DNA of 59,834 nucleotides, from contig JBGCGA010000060.1 of assembly GCA_045110285.1 (NCBI GenBank), positions 1 to 59,834 on the forward strand, in the 5' to 3' direction. The notes under the pieces were generated by a model. That model was not told the origin of the DNA. It saw only the letters and a program-made list of their open reading frames with translations, and did no database searches. The DNA comes from Putridiphycobacter sp045110285. Lineage in GTDB: Bacteria; Bacteroidota; Bacteroidia; Flavobacteriales_D; Crocinitomicaceae. Each line of letters begins with the position of its first letter. Position 1 is the first letter of the stretch. Position numbers and translations under genes: made by a program. Of this stretch, positions 16,069-24,886 are shown piece by piece.

Positions 16069-17298
16069 TTAGATTAATTTGTTTAAAGCAATTTCGAATG
16101 CCGTTTTAGCAATGTTTGTTTTACTACTATTTTTTTCGTGAGCTTTTACCATTGCTTCTTTTATAATATCCGAGGTATCAGAAAAAATTCCTTCATCAGT
16201 CAACGCTTCCAAGTCGTAGCTCATTAGATATGCAAAAACTCTTGCCATTCCGCAGTTAGATATAAAATCGGGGATGACAGAAATCTTTTCGTCAGTAAAG
16301 TTAGCAATAGGTCCAAAGAATATCTCTTTATCCGCAAACGGCACATTTGCCCCAGCAGAAACCACTTCTAGTCCAGATTTGATCATGCGATCAATTTGAT
16401 TTTGGGTAATAAGCCTAGACGCCGCGCATGGTAAAAATATTTCAGCTTCAATATCCCATATTTTATCATTCACATCATCAAACGACATCATATTTGGGTC
16501 ACTCAACTCGTTACCGTCTTTGTTTAAAAACAATGTTCTTATTTCTTCCAAAGAATAACCATTTTTATTGATTAAACCGCCTACTCTATCAATAATTCCT
16601 ACTACTTTGGCGCCATATTGTGCTAAGTAATATGCTGCTGCTGAACCTACGTTACCCCAACCTTGCACTACCACTCGCTTACCTTCAATATCTCCCCCCC
16701 AAATTTTGTAATAATGAACAATTGATTGTGCTACACCATAGCCGGTAATCATATCAGCTACAACATATTTTCTTAAAACGCTTGGTGTAAAACTTTCATC
16801 TTCTATCACTTTCAATACACCTTGGCGCAATTGGCCAATTCTATTGATTTTTTGCGCTTCACGCGGCTGAAAATGTCCGTTGAACACTCCTTCTTGAGGA
16901 TGCCAAACACCACAATCTTCGGTCATTGGAATTACTTCGTGAATTTCATCAACATTTAAATCACCACCTGTTCCGTAATAATGCTTTAAAAGTGGCGTTA
17001 CTGCCGCATACCATCTTTGCAAAACTCCTTTTTTTCTTGGATCTTTTGGATCGAAGTTGATACCAGACTTTGCACCTCCGATTTGAGGTCCTGCAACTGT
17101 AAATTTGACTTCCATTGTTTTAGCCAATGATTCAACTTCTCTTTTATCGAGTCCAACTCTCATTCTAGTTCCACCTCCAGCGGCACCTCCTCTTAATGAA
17201 TTGATGACTACCCAACCTTCAGCTTCAGTTTCTGAATCTTGCCATTCAAATACGATTTCAGGTCTTTTATTCTCGAATTTCTTTAATAGTTCAATCAT
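16069..17298 (-). CDS. Glu/Leu/Phe/Val dehydrogenase family enzyme
   Basis: A 409-residue amino-acid dehydrogenase. The dimerisation domain holds SLRGGAAGGGTRMR and the substrate-lysine block GPQIGGAKSGINFDP near 72-86. TGGDLNVDEIHEVIP follows, then the NAD(P)-binding motif VVVQGWGNVGSAAAYYLAQYG. Oxidative deamination of glutamate, or of a branched-chain amino acid, is expected; the substrate cannot be settled from motifs. Only 11 bases separate it from nhaD. A perfect palindrome lies just before its start codon. Confidence 0.9.
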   Translation of the reverse strand: MIELLKKFENKRPEIVFEWQDSETEAEGWVVINSLRGGAAGGGTRMRVGLDKREVESLAKTMEVKFTVAGPQIGGAKSGINFDPKDPRKKGVLQRWYAAVTPLLKHYYGTGGDLNVDEIHEVIPMTEDCGVWHPQEGVFNGHFQPREAQKINRIGQLRQGVLKVIEDESFTPSVLRKYVVADMITGYGVAQSIVHYYKIWGGDIEGKRVVVQGWGNVGSAAAYYLAQYGAKVVGIIDRVGGLINKNGYSLEEIRTLFLNKDGNELSDPNMMSFDDVNDKIWDIEAEIFLPCAASRLITQNQIDRMIKSGLEVVSAGANVPFADKEIFFGPIANFTDEKISVIPDFISNCGMARVFAYLMSYDLEALTDEGIFSDTSDIIKEAMVKAHEKNSSKTNIAKTAFEIALNKLI

Positions 17299-17301
17299 TT
17301 T

Positions 17302-17320
17302 CCAATCAAATTTTGATTGG
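17302..17320. promoter_or_regulatory. palindrome directly upstream of the amino-acid dehydrogenase start
   Basis: CCAATCAA-ATT-TTGATTGG, with 8-bp arms and a 3-base centre, ends 4 bases from the start codon on the minus strand. It could be an operator overlapping the transcription start, or a hairpin in the leader that hides the ribosome site. No TAnnTTTG box is obvious around it. Confidence 0.5.
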
Positions 17321-17504
17321 GCTAAATTAAAAAGAATTTTCAGATTAAATCGATATTCTGTGGCATATCTGCCTTTGGTTAACCCAGTATACTTTTGACA
17401 AAGGATTTAAAGGCGCGAGCACCGCTATAAGACATTACACGGACGCCTTACAGCGCTAGAATAATGACTAGAAATTAAGGCGAATTCAGCAAAAATAGTA
17501 TGCT

Positions 17505-18350
17505 TTATCTATTCTGATAAGCATCTGCCTGGCGTTTTGCATCTTTACTAAACACTTTTGGACATCCTTTTTTTGGAAACAAAATACCAATTTTTAATGT
17601 GAAAATAATGGGCTGATACTTTGTACTGAACCAATGCGTACCTGGATTAATGCCTCTCCATGAAAGTGCCGTTAAAATAGGTGTTTGTATTGCTGGAACG
17701 AAGTAGAGTCCTTCACGCGGCTTATATCCCCATCCTATGGAATAATGTAATTGTCCAACTAATTTTTCTTGAAAATCTTGATTGGGAACAAATACAGGGT
17801 AATCCGCATCAATATTTCCTCCATAAATTCTATAATCAATATTAACACCAATGGATTGATCTATCCAATTCCACTCGCTTAATTGCCATGCAGAATGTAT
17901 TCCAAAACGCCCAAACGCTGACCCAAAATTAAAATTTCCCCGTTGTGTTTCATTGGCATTATTTGTAAACTTTTCTGCTCCGGAATACTGTTTTATTCCA
18001 ATTCCATAATCGATATAATGAAAAAATTTATGGTACTGTTTAAACAAGTGTGCCAATCCGCCTTCTAAATAATAGCCCGGTAACGCATTAGCCGGTGTAA
18101 AATCGTAGAATGCATTATCAGCTGTACTATTTCCAATTAAATATGTTATCCCAGCTGAGGCATGCCATCCAAACGGTCTATAATGACTTCGTGAATGACT
18201 ATAAATTGCTTTTCCAGCATCTCTATTAGTGCCTTTTTTTTTATTGCTATTTCGTTCCTTCTGCCTTTTGTTAAGTCCACCTAAAGGATCTTGTCCTTGG
18301 ACGTTGAATGATAATAGGCAGACGAGTATAAAAAGAAAACTATTTTTCAT
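17505..18350 (-). CDS. outer-membrane beta-barrel-like protein of unknown function
   Basis: A 281-residue protein from the ATG at 18350, preferred over the upstream ATG at 18368 because it begins the signal peptide MKNSFLFILVCLLSFNVQGQ. After a basic linker (NKRQKERNSNKKKG) comes a pattern of alternating aromatic strands with tight turns, such as HASAGITYLIGNS, GYYLEGGLAHLF and YFVPAIQTPIL. This looks like a small outer-membrane barrel. The end is basic and has one cysteine (KKGCPKVF). No named family is recognised. It follows the 73-residue membrane protein by 24 bases in the kynU operon. Confidence 0.65.
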   Translation of the reverse strand: MKNSFLFILVCLLSFNVQGQDPLGGLNKRQKERNSNKKKGTNRDAGKAIYSHSRSHYRPFGWHASAGITYLIGNSTADNAFYDFTPANALPGYYLEGGLAHLFKQYHKFFHYIDYGIGIKQYSGAEKFTNNANETQRGNFNFGSAFGRFGIHSAWQLSEWNWIDQSIGVNIDYRIYGGNIDADYPVFVPNQDFQEKLVGQLHYSIGWGYKPREGLYFVPAIQTPILTALSWRGINPGTHWFSTKYQPIIFTLKIGILFPKKGCPKVFSKDAKRQADAYQNR

Positions 18351-18374
18351 AAGATAGACGATATTCATTCACAA

Positions 18375-18596
18375 TTACTGATTTTTTTTCCAGCTTTCCT
18401 GATACTTCGACTCCATGAATCGCCGCCTTTCTCTTACAGGTTTTGGCTTATTATAGGCAGCACTTATTCTCCAGATCACAATTCCGGCTACTAGAATAAA
18501 AAAAGCTCGAACCATTAATTGAGTGACCGCAAACAAATCTCCCGCTTTACCATTCAGCACATCTATAACTAATTCTTGAGAAAACGTTTCAACCAT
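18375..18596 (-). CDS. small single-span membrane protein
   Basis: A 73-residue protein with one membrane helix (about 27-46, LMVRAFFILVAGIVIWRIS) and a very basic C-terminal tail (KPKPVRERRRFMESKYQESWKKN). It overlaps the end of kynU by 8 bases, which supports it as a real, coupled gene. No family is recognised. Confidence 0.6.
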   Translation of the reverse strand: MVETFSQELVIDVLNGKAGDLFAVTQLMVRAFFILVAGIVIWRISAAYNKPKPVRERRRFMESKYQESWKKNQ

Positions 18597-19878
18597 TTGC
18601 TTTAATTCCTTCTTCTAATATTTCTCCAAACCTAAAAACATCTGTAAAAGAATTGTATAATGGCACTGGAGCAATTCTAATCACATTTGGTTCTCTCCAA
18701 TCAGCAACCACTCCTTTCTTGGTTATAAAATCGAACAATGGTTTACCCATGCCGTGCGCTAATATTGATATTTGAGCCCCCCTTTTACTTTTATCTTTTG
18801 GCGTAATAATTTCTAAATTACAAATCGCTTTTTGGCTTTCGCTCACCGAATTAACAATGAACTCTAAATACCCTGTCAAATCATCTCTTTTCGCTACGAG
18901 TGCATCCATTCCCACCTCATCAAAAATATCAAGCGAAGCTAAATTAGCTGCCATACCCAAAATTGGAGCATTACTAAGTTGCCAACCTTCTGCTCCTTTC
19001 ATAGGATTAAAACCTGGCTCCATTAAAAACCTAGTTTCTTTATCGTAACCCCACCATCCTGCAAATCTCGGTAATTCTGGATTGTACTCATGGCGCTCAT
19101 GAACAAACATGCCTGACACACCACCTGGACTAGAATTTAAATATTTATAAGAGCACCAAGCGGCAAAATCTACACCCCAATCATGTAATTGTAGCTTAAT
19201 ATTACCTGCAGCATGAGCAAGGTCAAAGCCTACCATTGCACCAACCTTATGACCAGCTTTTGTAATCGTTTTCATATCAAACAATTGTCCAGTATAATAA
19301 TTAACACCTCCAATCATTATCATAGCTAACTCACTACCATACTGTTCGATAGCAGCCAAAATATCATCTTCATTAATGGTATGCTCACCATCTCTTGGGC
19401 CAATTTCAATTATGGCATCTTCCGGTTTGTAACCGTGAAATTTAACTTGACTTTCTAAAGCATACTGATCAGATGGAAAAGCCTTCTTTTCGCACAGAAT
19501 TTTATATCTCTTTGCTTTTGGCTGGTAGAAAGACACCATTAAAAGGTGCAGATTTGTTGTTAAACTATGCGTTACAACTACTTCAACAGGCAGAGCTCCA
19601 ACAATTCGAGCTGTTTTTTCAGTCAAAAATTCGTGATATTTAAACCACGGTTTTTCAGCTAAGAAATGTCCTTCTACACCCCAATCTTTCCAAGCATCCA
19701 ATTCTGCTTGAATATATGACGCCGTTGCCTTAGGTTGCAGACCTAGAGAGTTACCTGTAAAATAAACGGTTTCAGTTTCGTTGATGACAGGAATATAAAA
19801 TTTAGAACGACAATTTTTTAAAGGATCGTTTTGATCTTTATTTTTTGCAAAACTCTCTGTTCTTTGATATGAACTCAT
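18589..19878 (-). CDS. kynU: kynureninase
   Basis: A 429-residue PLP enzyme that cleaves kynurenine to anthranilate or 3-hydroxykynurenine to 3-hydroxyanthranilate. The PLP lysine is K245 in WCSYKYLNSSPGGVSG. The cofactor-ring aspartate is in GFDLAHAAGN (D219). The early block YFTGNSLGLQPK is also typical. The length is normal. It follows a DUF2911 lipoprotein gene by 24 bases. No other upstream kynurenine gene is present, but a RidA protein resembling 2-aminomuconate deaminase is encoded at 44408. Confidence 0.94.
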   Translation of the reverse strand: MSSYQRTESFAKNKDQNDPLKNCRSKFYIPVINETETVYFTGNSLGLQPKATASYIQAELDAWKDWGVEGHFLAEKPWFKYHEFLTEKTARIVGALPVEVVVTHSLTTNLHLLMVSFYQPKAKRYKILCEKKAFPSDQYALESQVKFHGYKPEDAIIEIGPRDGEHTINEDDILAAIEQYGSELAMIMIGGVNYYTGQLFDMKTITKAGHKVGAMVGFDLAHAAGNIKLQLHDWGVDFAAWCSYKYLNSSPGGVSGMFVHERHEYNPELPRFAGWWGYDKETRFLMEPGFNPMKGAEGWQLSNAPILGMAANLASLDIFDEVGMDALVAKRDDLTGYLEFIVNSVSESQKAICNLEIITPKDKSKRGAQISILAHGMGKPLFDFITKKGVVADWREPNVIRIAPVPLYNSFTDVFRFGEILEEGIKANG

Positions 19879-19902
19879 AGCTTAAAATTCTAAAACCATT
19901 AA

Positions 19903-20502
19903 TTATTTTGCAATGTTCAACTCGAATCGCGCATATTCCCATGCGAATGACAAATTCCCTTCATCTAATGAAAACGTTAATGACTCTTGTAATTCATCAA
20001 CAAAAGTTGGTGCAATTTCAAGTCTAACCACATCATTTTCCTCTTTGTAGCCATTGCTCCCCCATATTCCATGCTTATCGTAATCCCATGCAGTATTTAA
20101 TATAACGGTCCAACTTCCTTCAGTTTTTGGCTCAATTAGCAAACCATAAGTTCCGGCCTTAACTTCTTTCCCTGCAATTTTCATATCATCTGATAATACT
20201 AACTTTGTGGTTTCATTTGCTCCTGCTCTCCAAACTTTGTTGAACGGCACTAATTCACCCCAAATAGTTCTCCCCTTAACAAACGGAGACCCATAATCAA
20301 TGGTCACATCAGAACCATTCACTTGGCTTGTAGATTGCATCCTTGGACTTTTAGGCTTTTTCTTTTCAGGTAAGGTTTCTGTCTCACTCACTTCTTGAAC
20401 AACTGCGGTTGAATCAACTATTTTTGTAACTTGCTCCTCATTGTTTGACCCGCAAGCTGCGAGAAGTAAAACAACTCCTAAACTGACGCTTAAATTTTTC
20501 AT
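19903..20502 (-). CDS. DUF2911 lipoprotein
   Basis: A 199-residue lipoprotein: signal MKNLSVSLGVVLLLAAC with lipidated C17, then a short acidic/basic linker. The DUF2911 domain shows DVTIDYGSPFVKGRTIWG, LVPFNKVWRAGANE, and AGTYGLLIEPKTEGSWTVI with WDYDKHGIW. The domain is common in Bacteroidota exported proteins and its role is unknown. It is probably the first gene of the kynU operon. Confidence 0.85.
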   Translation of the reverse strand: MKNLSVSLGVVLLLAACGSNNEEQVTKIVDSTAVVQEVSETETLPEKKKPKSPRMQSTSQVNGSDVTIDYGSPFVKGRTIWGELVPFNKVWRAGANETTKLVLSDDMKIAGKEVKAGTYGLLIEPKTEGSWTVILNTAWDYDKHGIWGSNGYKEENDVVRLEIAPTFVDELQESLTFSLDEGNLSFAWEYARFELNIAK

Positions 20503-20579
20503 TTCTATAATTTTTTTTAAAGGTATAATTTTAAGCCCAAACTTGAATAGAAAGCTTACAAAAAAACGAGCTTTTGAAT

Positions 20580-21485
20580 TTACTTTGTAACTATAACTCC
20601 GTCTTTTCCACTTTTATCTCTAATCTGAACCAGTATCTCATGTAAATTTTCACTTGCTAGACCGTGCAGTACAAGTCGATAAGAAGCACCATATGTAGAA
20701 CTCGGAACTAATGGGTGTTTATTGTTAAGCAGCCCTAAGTGAGCTGGACTTCCTAAAATTTTTGCCGAGTAAATACCAATTGTTTCGTCGAGTTGAAGTG
20801 AATTGCTAGCCCTATAAAAATCATTTTTTGTTAGGAATAATTGATAAATAGGAGTAAATATTTCAATGGCAGACCTAAGGTCTAAAATATTGGTCCACTT
20901 GTTCGGAAATTCAATCATATTGAACTTCCCTTTTGTAATCATGCTTAAGTCTAACTCTGTTTTTTCTTTAATTTGAATTTCTTTTTCATTCAATTCCCTG
21001 TTTAAATTGATGATAAAATTATAGAGATTCAAATCGTGATTTAAGAATAAATCATCTTTCACATCTTCAAAATCATAAGGCTTAAGGGGGGTTGATTGTA
21101 CTTCAGAGCCATCAATATTTGCAGCTACAAACTCTACAATTTCACTTCCGCAGTGAAAATGACGAAATATTAAAAGGTTTGCTTCAGGGCTGACCCAGCG
21201 TCTCAATCCCCATGATAACAATCGGTGAAGTATTTTAGATGAATTTAAAATTTTTGGAAAAAAGTATTTAAAAATGTGCACAAAAAACATGGTAATTTTC
21301 GACATGACAATAATAAATGGCATCAAGTACTGACGTGATTTTGAATCATTGTCGAGCACAAGTGCTCTTTTAGCTTCAAAATCCATTGGAATGCTCGAAT
21401 CTAGATACATAGCAAGCCAAGGATTTGGATCGCGCATATTGTGTGTGTCTGGATTGTAAACCTGTTCTTTTTTACTTGCTTTCAT
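20580..21485 (-). CDS. conserved unknown protein, last gene of the ketosynthase-diiron operon
   Basis: A 301-residue protein that I do not assign to a function. It has an N-terminal part rich in charged residues (DPNPWLAMYLDSSIPMDF), one or two membrane-leaning helices around 60-80 (MPFIIVMSKITMFFVHIF), and a conserved-looking block RWVSPEANLLIFRHFHCGSEIVEFVA near 115-140. That block has two histidines and an acidic residue that could hold a metal. It overlaps the desaturase gene by 14 bases, so it is translated with it. Similar proteins next to desaturases in Bacteroidota are recalled only vaguely. Confidence 0.6.
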   Translation of the reverse strand: MKASKKEQVYNPDTHNMRDPNPWLAMYLDSSIPMDFEAKRALVLDNDSKSRQYLMPFIIVMSKITMFFVHIFKYFFPKILNSSKILHRLLSWGLRRWVSPEANLLIFRHFHCGSEIVEFVAANIDGSEVQSTPLKPYDFEDVKDDLFLNHDLNLYNFIINLNRELNEKEIQIKEKTELDLSMITKGKFNMIEFPNKWTNILDLRSAIEIFTPIYQLFLTKNDFYRASNSLQLDETIGIYSAKILGSPAHLGLLNNKHPLVPSSTYGASYRLVLHGLASENLHEILVQIRDKSGKDGVIVTK

Positions 21486-22257
21486 TCTGTTCTATATTTT
21501 TTACTAATCCAACCATTTTCATTCCTTTTAGAATCAAAAAAGTCAAATCAAATTGTCTTCTTTTTAATCCATGATTTGCCAAAGTAGGGTTAATATGATG
21601 ATTTGCGTGCCAACCATCTCCAAAACTTAACCATCCTAAAATTACATTATTTCTTGCTTCAGATTGTCCGATTTTTTCTCCGTATAAATGGCCAATAGAA
21701 TCTACGGAATCACCTAAATTATAAATAATCACTAATAAAATCCATAAAATTACAATTCCTGTGGAGCCAAAAATTAAAATAGAAACAGTACTAAGCAGAG
21801 TAATATAGATCAATAAAATAAATTGATATACTATGGGTTTACTGATCGCTTTATAAAATGGGTCTGCTTCAATTTCAGTAGCAAATTGATTGTGCTGTTG
21901 ATTAGTTCTTGGCCGCCAAAAGGCATCAAAAATCATACGAACTGGACCTGCGCTTGCATAAAGAAAACACAAAATTACATTCTTAGAATTGATATACCAC
22001 CCGCAGTGCGCATACCAAAAACCACATGTTACGGGCGAATGTGGGTCACCTGTCACATCTGTGTTGCCATGATGAGCTCGGTGATTACCGACCCATTGAA
22101 TAGGTGTTCCTGCAGGTAATCCAATTATTACAACAGTGTATTCGAACCATTTTGGTAAATCTGCACTTTTATGTGTCAGAACTCTATGATATCCCATAGA
22201 TGTTCCGATACCGGCCAAAAGGTAGACAAAAAGGCAATATGTGACACCTAAAAACAT
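21472..22257 (-). CDS. acyl-CoA / acyl-lipid desaturase
   Basis: A 261-residue integral membrane di-iron desaturase of the Delta-9 type. The three histidine boxes are intact: HRVLTH at 24-29, HRAHH at 59-63 and HANHH at 217-221, plus the accessory GDSVDSIGH at 182-190. The membrane spans fall between the boxes. It is slightly short at the N-terminus compared with usual bacterial enzymes. It lies 2 bases after the ketosynthase fusion and overlaps the next gene, so its substrate is probably the product of, or a precursor for, that enzyme. Confidence 0.9.
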   Translation of the reverse strand: MFLGVTYCLFVYLLAGIGTSMGYHRVLTHKSADLPKWFEYTVVIIGLPAGTPIQWVGNHRAHHGNTDVTGDPHSPVTCGFWYAHCGWYINSKNVILCFLYASAGPVRMIFDAFWRPRTNQQHNQFATEIEADPFYKAISKPIVYQFILLIYITLLSTVSILIFGSTGIVILWILLVIIYNLGDSVDSIGHLYGEKIGQSEARNNVILGWLSFGDGWHANHHINPTLANHGLKRRQFDLTFLILKGMKMVGLVKNIEQNESK

Positions 22258-22259
22258 CT

Positions 22260-24107
22260 TTAATAATTTCCAAGTTCTTGCAATTGCATGGCGTATAATC
22301 TAGCCGTAATCCGGGCCGTTTTAACAATCCTTTTTGCGATTTCCATATTCATTTTTGGATGATTTAAAGCTGTTTCTAGCCCTTTAAAATGATCTAAATC
22401 CGCCACACCATGATACAAGAAAAAATCAACTTGATTCCGTTCTAGTTTTAATTGCTTTTGAATGAGTTCTCCCCAGTACCCAGCCATTCTATTACCGAGT
22501 CCTTCAATAATAAACATTGCTCCAAGCAAGTCTACTGGATTTGCTTGGTTTGCTTGATTAAACATCCAGGCTGATAAAGCTTCGGAACCAATATTTTTTT
22601 GACCAGAGAGGAGGTCATCCATATCTCCACCCATGTTTTTATAATTTTTTTCTAAAATCTGATAATCTTTGTGCTCAGTACCTGCATGCTTTAAAAAGGC
22701 AGATCTCAGCTCAAAAATATCAATGGATATATTTGAACCAGCCCGAGAAATCCATTGAGATCCATCAATTACTTGCTGTCTTAAATCTTTTAGCAATAAC
22801 AAGTAATCTGTTTTACTCAAAGTTTGGTTGTATATTTTTTGAATCATTGGAATTTGATTCAATTGGTTTTCAAAATCAATCCAAACTCTAGTAAGTTGAC
22901 GCACCAGCCATTCTGAATAGTCCCTTTTCTCTATTTCAATTTTCGGAGATTCTGGAGTTCTGATAGGCTCAGGGCTTTTGGCGTCATCAATTTCTCCAAC
23001 TACAGTTAGCATCATAAAAGCAGTTGAAAATCTTCCGCTTTCAGGCACCATGCACAATATCTTCTGACCTGATTTTAACTGACCTGAATACAATAACTCC
23101 TCAAGCATGATATAAATTGAAGCCGACCCTGTATTTCCTTTTGTTGTCAGGTTTGAAAACCATTTTTCCTCTGGAATTTCCAGCCCACCTTTTATTAAGA
23201 GATCCTTAATTTGCCCCTTAAAAAACTCAGATGAATAATGACAAACCAACCAGTCGATTGCTTTCGGGTCAATTTCTCCTTCATCAATTAGTTCAAAAAA
23301 TCTATCTACTCCGAGCTTCACCATTTGGTCTAATAACCTGACGTCTTGCTTTAAATTTACAGCACCTTCCTTTGCAGCTATCTCAAAATTGGGATAGTCT
23401 AACCAAGTTCTATCATCCTCCGGATTTTTGCCAGCGTACATGCATAAAGGATAGGAGCCACTATAAGACTGAATGCTAATCCAATCAATTTCTAATGATA
23501 CCCCCTCAGAATTTGGTTGATCAGATACCCACATGGCTCCTGCGCCGTCAGAAAGCATCCAGCGTAAAAACTCGGTATCAAAACTTAAATTTTCTGCAGA
23601 TTGGTTCTCATACCTTGAAGCCTTGAATAAGCGCGACGGATATTCACCGGCCGCAGCAATTCCACTGAATTTATCCCCAGTTTTAATTTGAGAAACTAGT
23701 CCTTTTAAAGCCTGCATTCCACTAACACATACTCCTGAAAAACTCGCTACCTCTATTGGTTTGCTTTTCAATTCAGCATGAACCATATTTGCAAAACCTG
23801 GAACCGGTAAATCGCCTTGAGTGGTTGCCGCCGTTAAAAAATCAGCTTGCTCTACACTTTTTCCTAATTTTTTGGTCAAACTTGATATGGCTGATGCTAC
23901 CATTTTAGCATTGGAAGTCAATGAATTTTGATGCTTATCTAAAGCGTAATGTCTCGATTTTATTCCATTATTCTTTAAAATCCTTTCCTTTAATCGCGAA
24001 TCATTCCCATTAATTCTTCCCAAATAATCCTCTACTTCATGATTCAAAACTGGCTTACCTGGTAAGTGCACCCCTATTCCATTTATATATGTTTTTATTT
24101 TTGTCAT
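22260..24107 (-). CDS. ketoacyl synthase III fused to a heme-oxygenase-like diiron domain
   Basis: A 615-residue two-domain protein. Residues 1 to about 375 form a KAS III/FabH-like condensing enzyme with an intact Cys-His-Asn triad: C127 in GVCVSGMQAL, H290 in WLVCHYSSEFF and N325 in TTKGNTGSAS. FLRWMLSDGAGA and ESGRFS recall the DarB-like long KAS III group. Residues about 395-615 are helical and resemble iron-containing heme-oxygenase-like enzymes (HDO fold). Candidate metal ligands are H474, E478 and H479, then E535 in IIEGLGNRMA, and H566, D570 and H573 in an H-x3-D-x2-H motif. The HDO family includes UndA and SznF. A substrate cannot be named; carbon-chain condensation followed by oxidation is inferred. 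Confidence 0.85.
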   Translation of the reverse strand: MTKIKTYINGIGVHLPGKPVLNHEVEDYLGRINGNDSRLKERILKNNGIKSRHYALDKHQNSLTSNAKMVASAISSLTKKLGKSVEQADFLTAATTQGDLPVPGFANMVHAELKSKPIEVASFSGVCVSGMQALKGLVSQIKTGDKFSGIAAAGEYPSRLFKASRYENQSAENLSFDTEFLRWMLSDGAGAMWVSDQPNSEGVSLEIDWISIQSYSGSYPLCMYAGKNPEDDRTWLDYPNFEIAAKEGAVNLKQDVRLLDQMVKLGVDRFFELIDEGEIDPKAIDWLVCHYSSEFFKGQIKDLLIKGGLEIPEEKWFSNLTTKGNTGSASIYIMLEELLYSGQLKSGQKILCMVPESGRFSTAFMMLTVVGEIDDAKSPEPIRTPESPKIEIEKRDYSEWLVRQLTRVWIDFENQLNQIPMIQKIYNQTLSKTDYLLLLKDLRQQVIDGSQWISRAGSNISIDIFELRSAFLKHAGTEHKDYQILEKNYKNMGGDMDDLLSGQKNIGSEALSAWMFNQANQANPVDLLGAMFIIEGLGNRMAGYWGELIQKQLKLERNQVDFFLYHGVADLDHFKGLETALNHPKMNMEIAKRIVKTARITARLYAMQLQELGNY

Positions 24108-24112
24108 AATTT

Positions 24113-24838
24113 TTATTTTGAATTAAAAAAATTGAAAACACGATCAGTCAATGTTGATACAAAACCATAATTAATGGAATATTTTGTATGATGACTATTA
24201 TGGCGACCACTAATTGTACTTGACAGTTTTCCTCTATTGATTAATTGAGTATTTGTGTGACCAACGGTATTAAAAAATAAATGATAGATAGGAAATACAA
24301 TCAAACTCCATATTTCAAAAGTGTAAAATAGCATTGGAATTATCATTACAGACCCCATAATTAGTGATTCTACAGGATGGAAACTATAGGTTGAAAATGG
24401 CGTTACAACAACCGATTTATGATGGGTTCTATGAAATTTCAGTAGTTGTTTTGAATGCATTAATTTATGTCCTACAAAAAAGTGAATTTCATTCCAGATA
24501 GCTAAAATTACTAAGTCAATCAGTATCATTACACCACCGCTAAAGCTCAGCGTTAAGATGTTTTGGCGAAAAAGAAAGACAATTAAAGTGCCGTATAGCC
24601 CGAAAATGATGATAGACCATGCGCTATTTAACATTTCAAATTTTAATTGATGCTTAAAGAGAGGTTTGTCTACTATCACCTTTAAATATTTGTTTTTAAT
24701 TAACAGTTTTACTGAAACATAAAAACATGTTGCCATAAAAAAGTAGAGGAAGGCAAATGCACTGACCAGAATTACCGCCACAATTGCCATGTGATGAACA
24801 TTCAGTGTAGATTGATATAAAAAATTAAAATTTTGCAT
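24113..24838 (-). CDS. sterol desaturase / fatty acid hydroxylase family protein
   Basis: A 241-residue membrane enzyme with about four spans and the full histidine set of the family: H119 and H124-x3-H128 (HFFVGHKLMH), HRTHH (136-140), FHPVE (153-157) and HNSHH (213-217). Members hydroxylate or desaturate lipids using a di-iron site. It is the first gene of the leftward operon, 5 bases before the ketosynthase fusion. A beta-carotene hydroxylase role is unlikely because CrtZ is encoded elsewhere and the neighbours are acyl enzymes. Confidence 0.9.
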   Translation of the reverse strand: MQNFNFLYQSTLNVHHMAIVAVILVSAFAFLYFFMATCFYVSVKLLIKNKYLKVIVDKPLFKHQLKFEMLNSAWSIIIFGLYGTLIVFLFRQNILTLSFSGGVMILIDLVILAIWNEIHFFVGHKLMHSKQLLKFHRTHHKSVVVTPFSTYSFHPVESLIMGSVMIIPMLFYTFEIWSLIVFPIYHLFFNTVGHTNTQLINRGKLSSTISGRHNSHHTKYSINYGFVSTLTDRVFNFFNSK

Positions 24839-24850
24839 AAAATTCTACTA

Positions 24851-24878
24851 CAATATTACAAGGAAATATGGCCAACAA
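24851..24878 (-). promoter_or_regulatory. probable promoter of the ketosynthase-diiron operon
   Basis: On the minus strand TTG (24876-24878), a 17-base spacer and TAATATTG (24851-24858) form a near-consensus pair; the -7 box has one mismatch to TAnnTTTG. The predicted start lies within a few bases of the first ATG, so the leader is very short or absent. Confidence 0.45.
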
Positions 24879-24886
24879 AAAATTGA

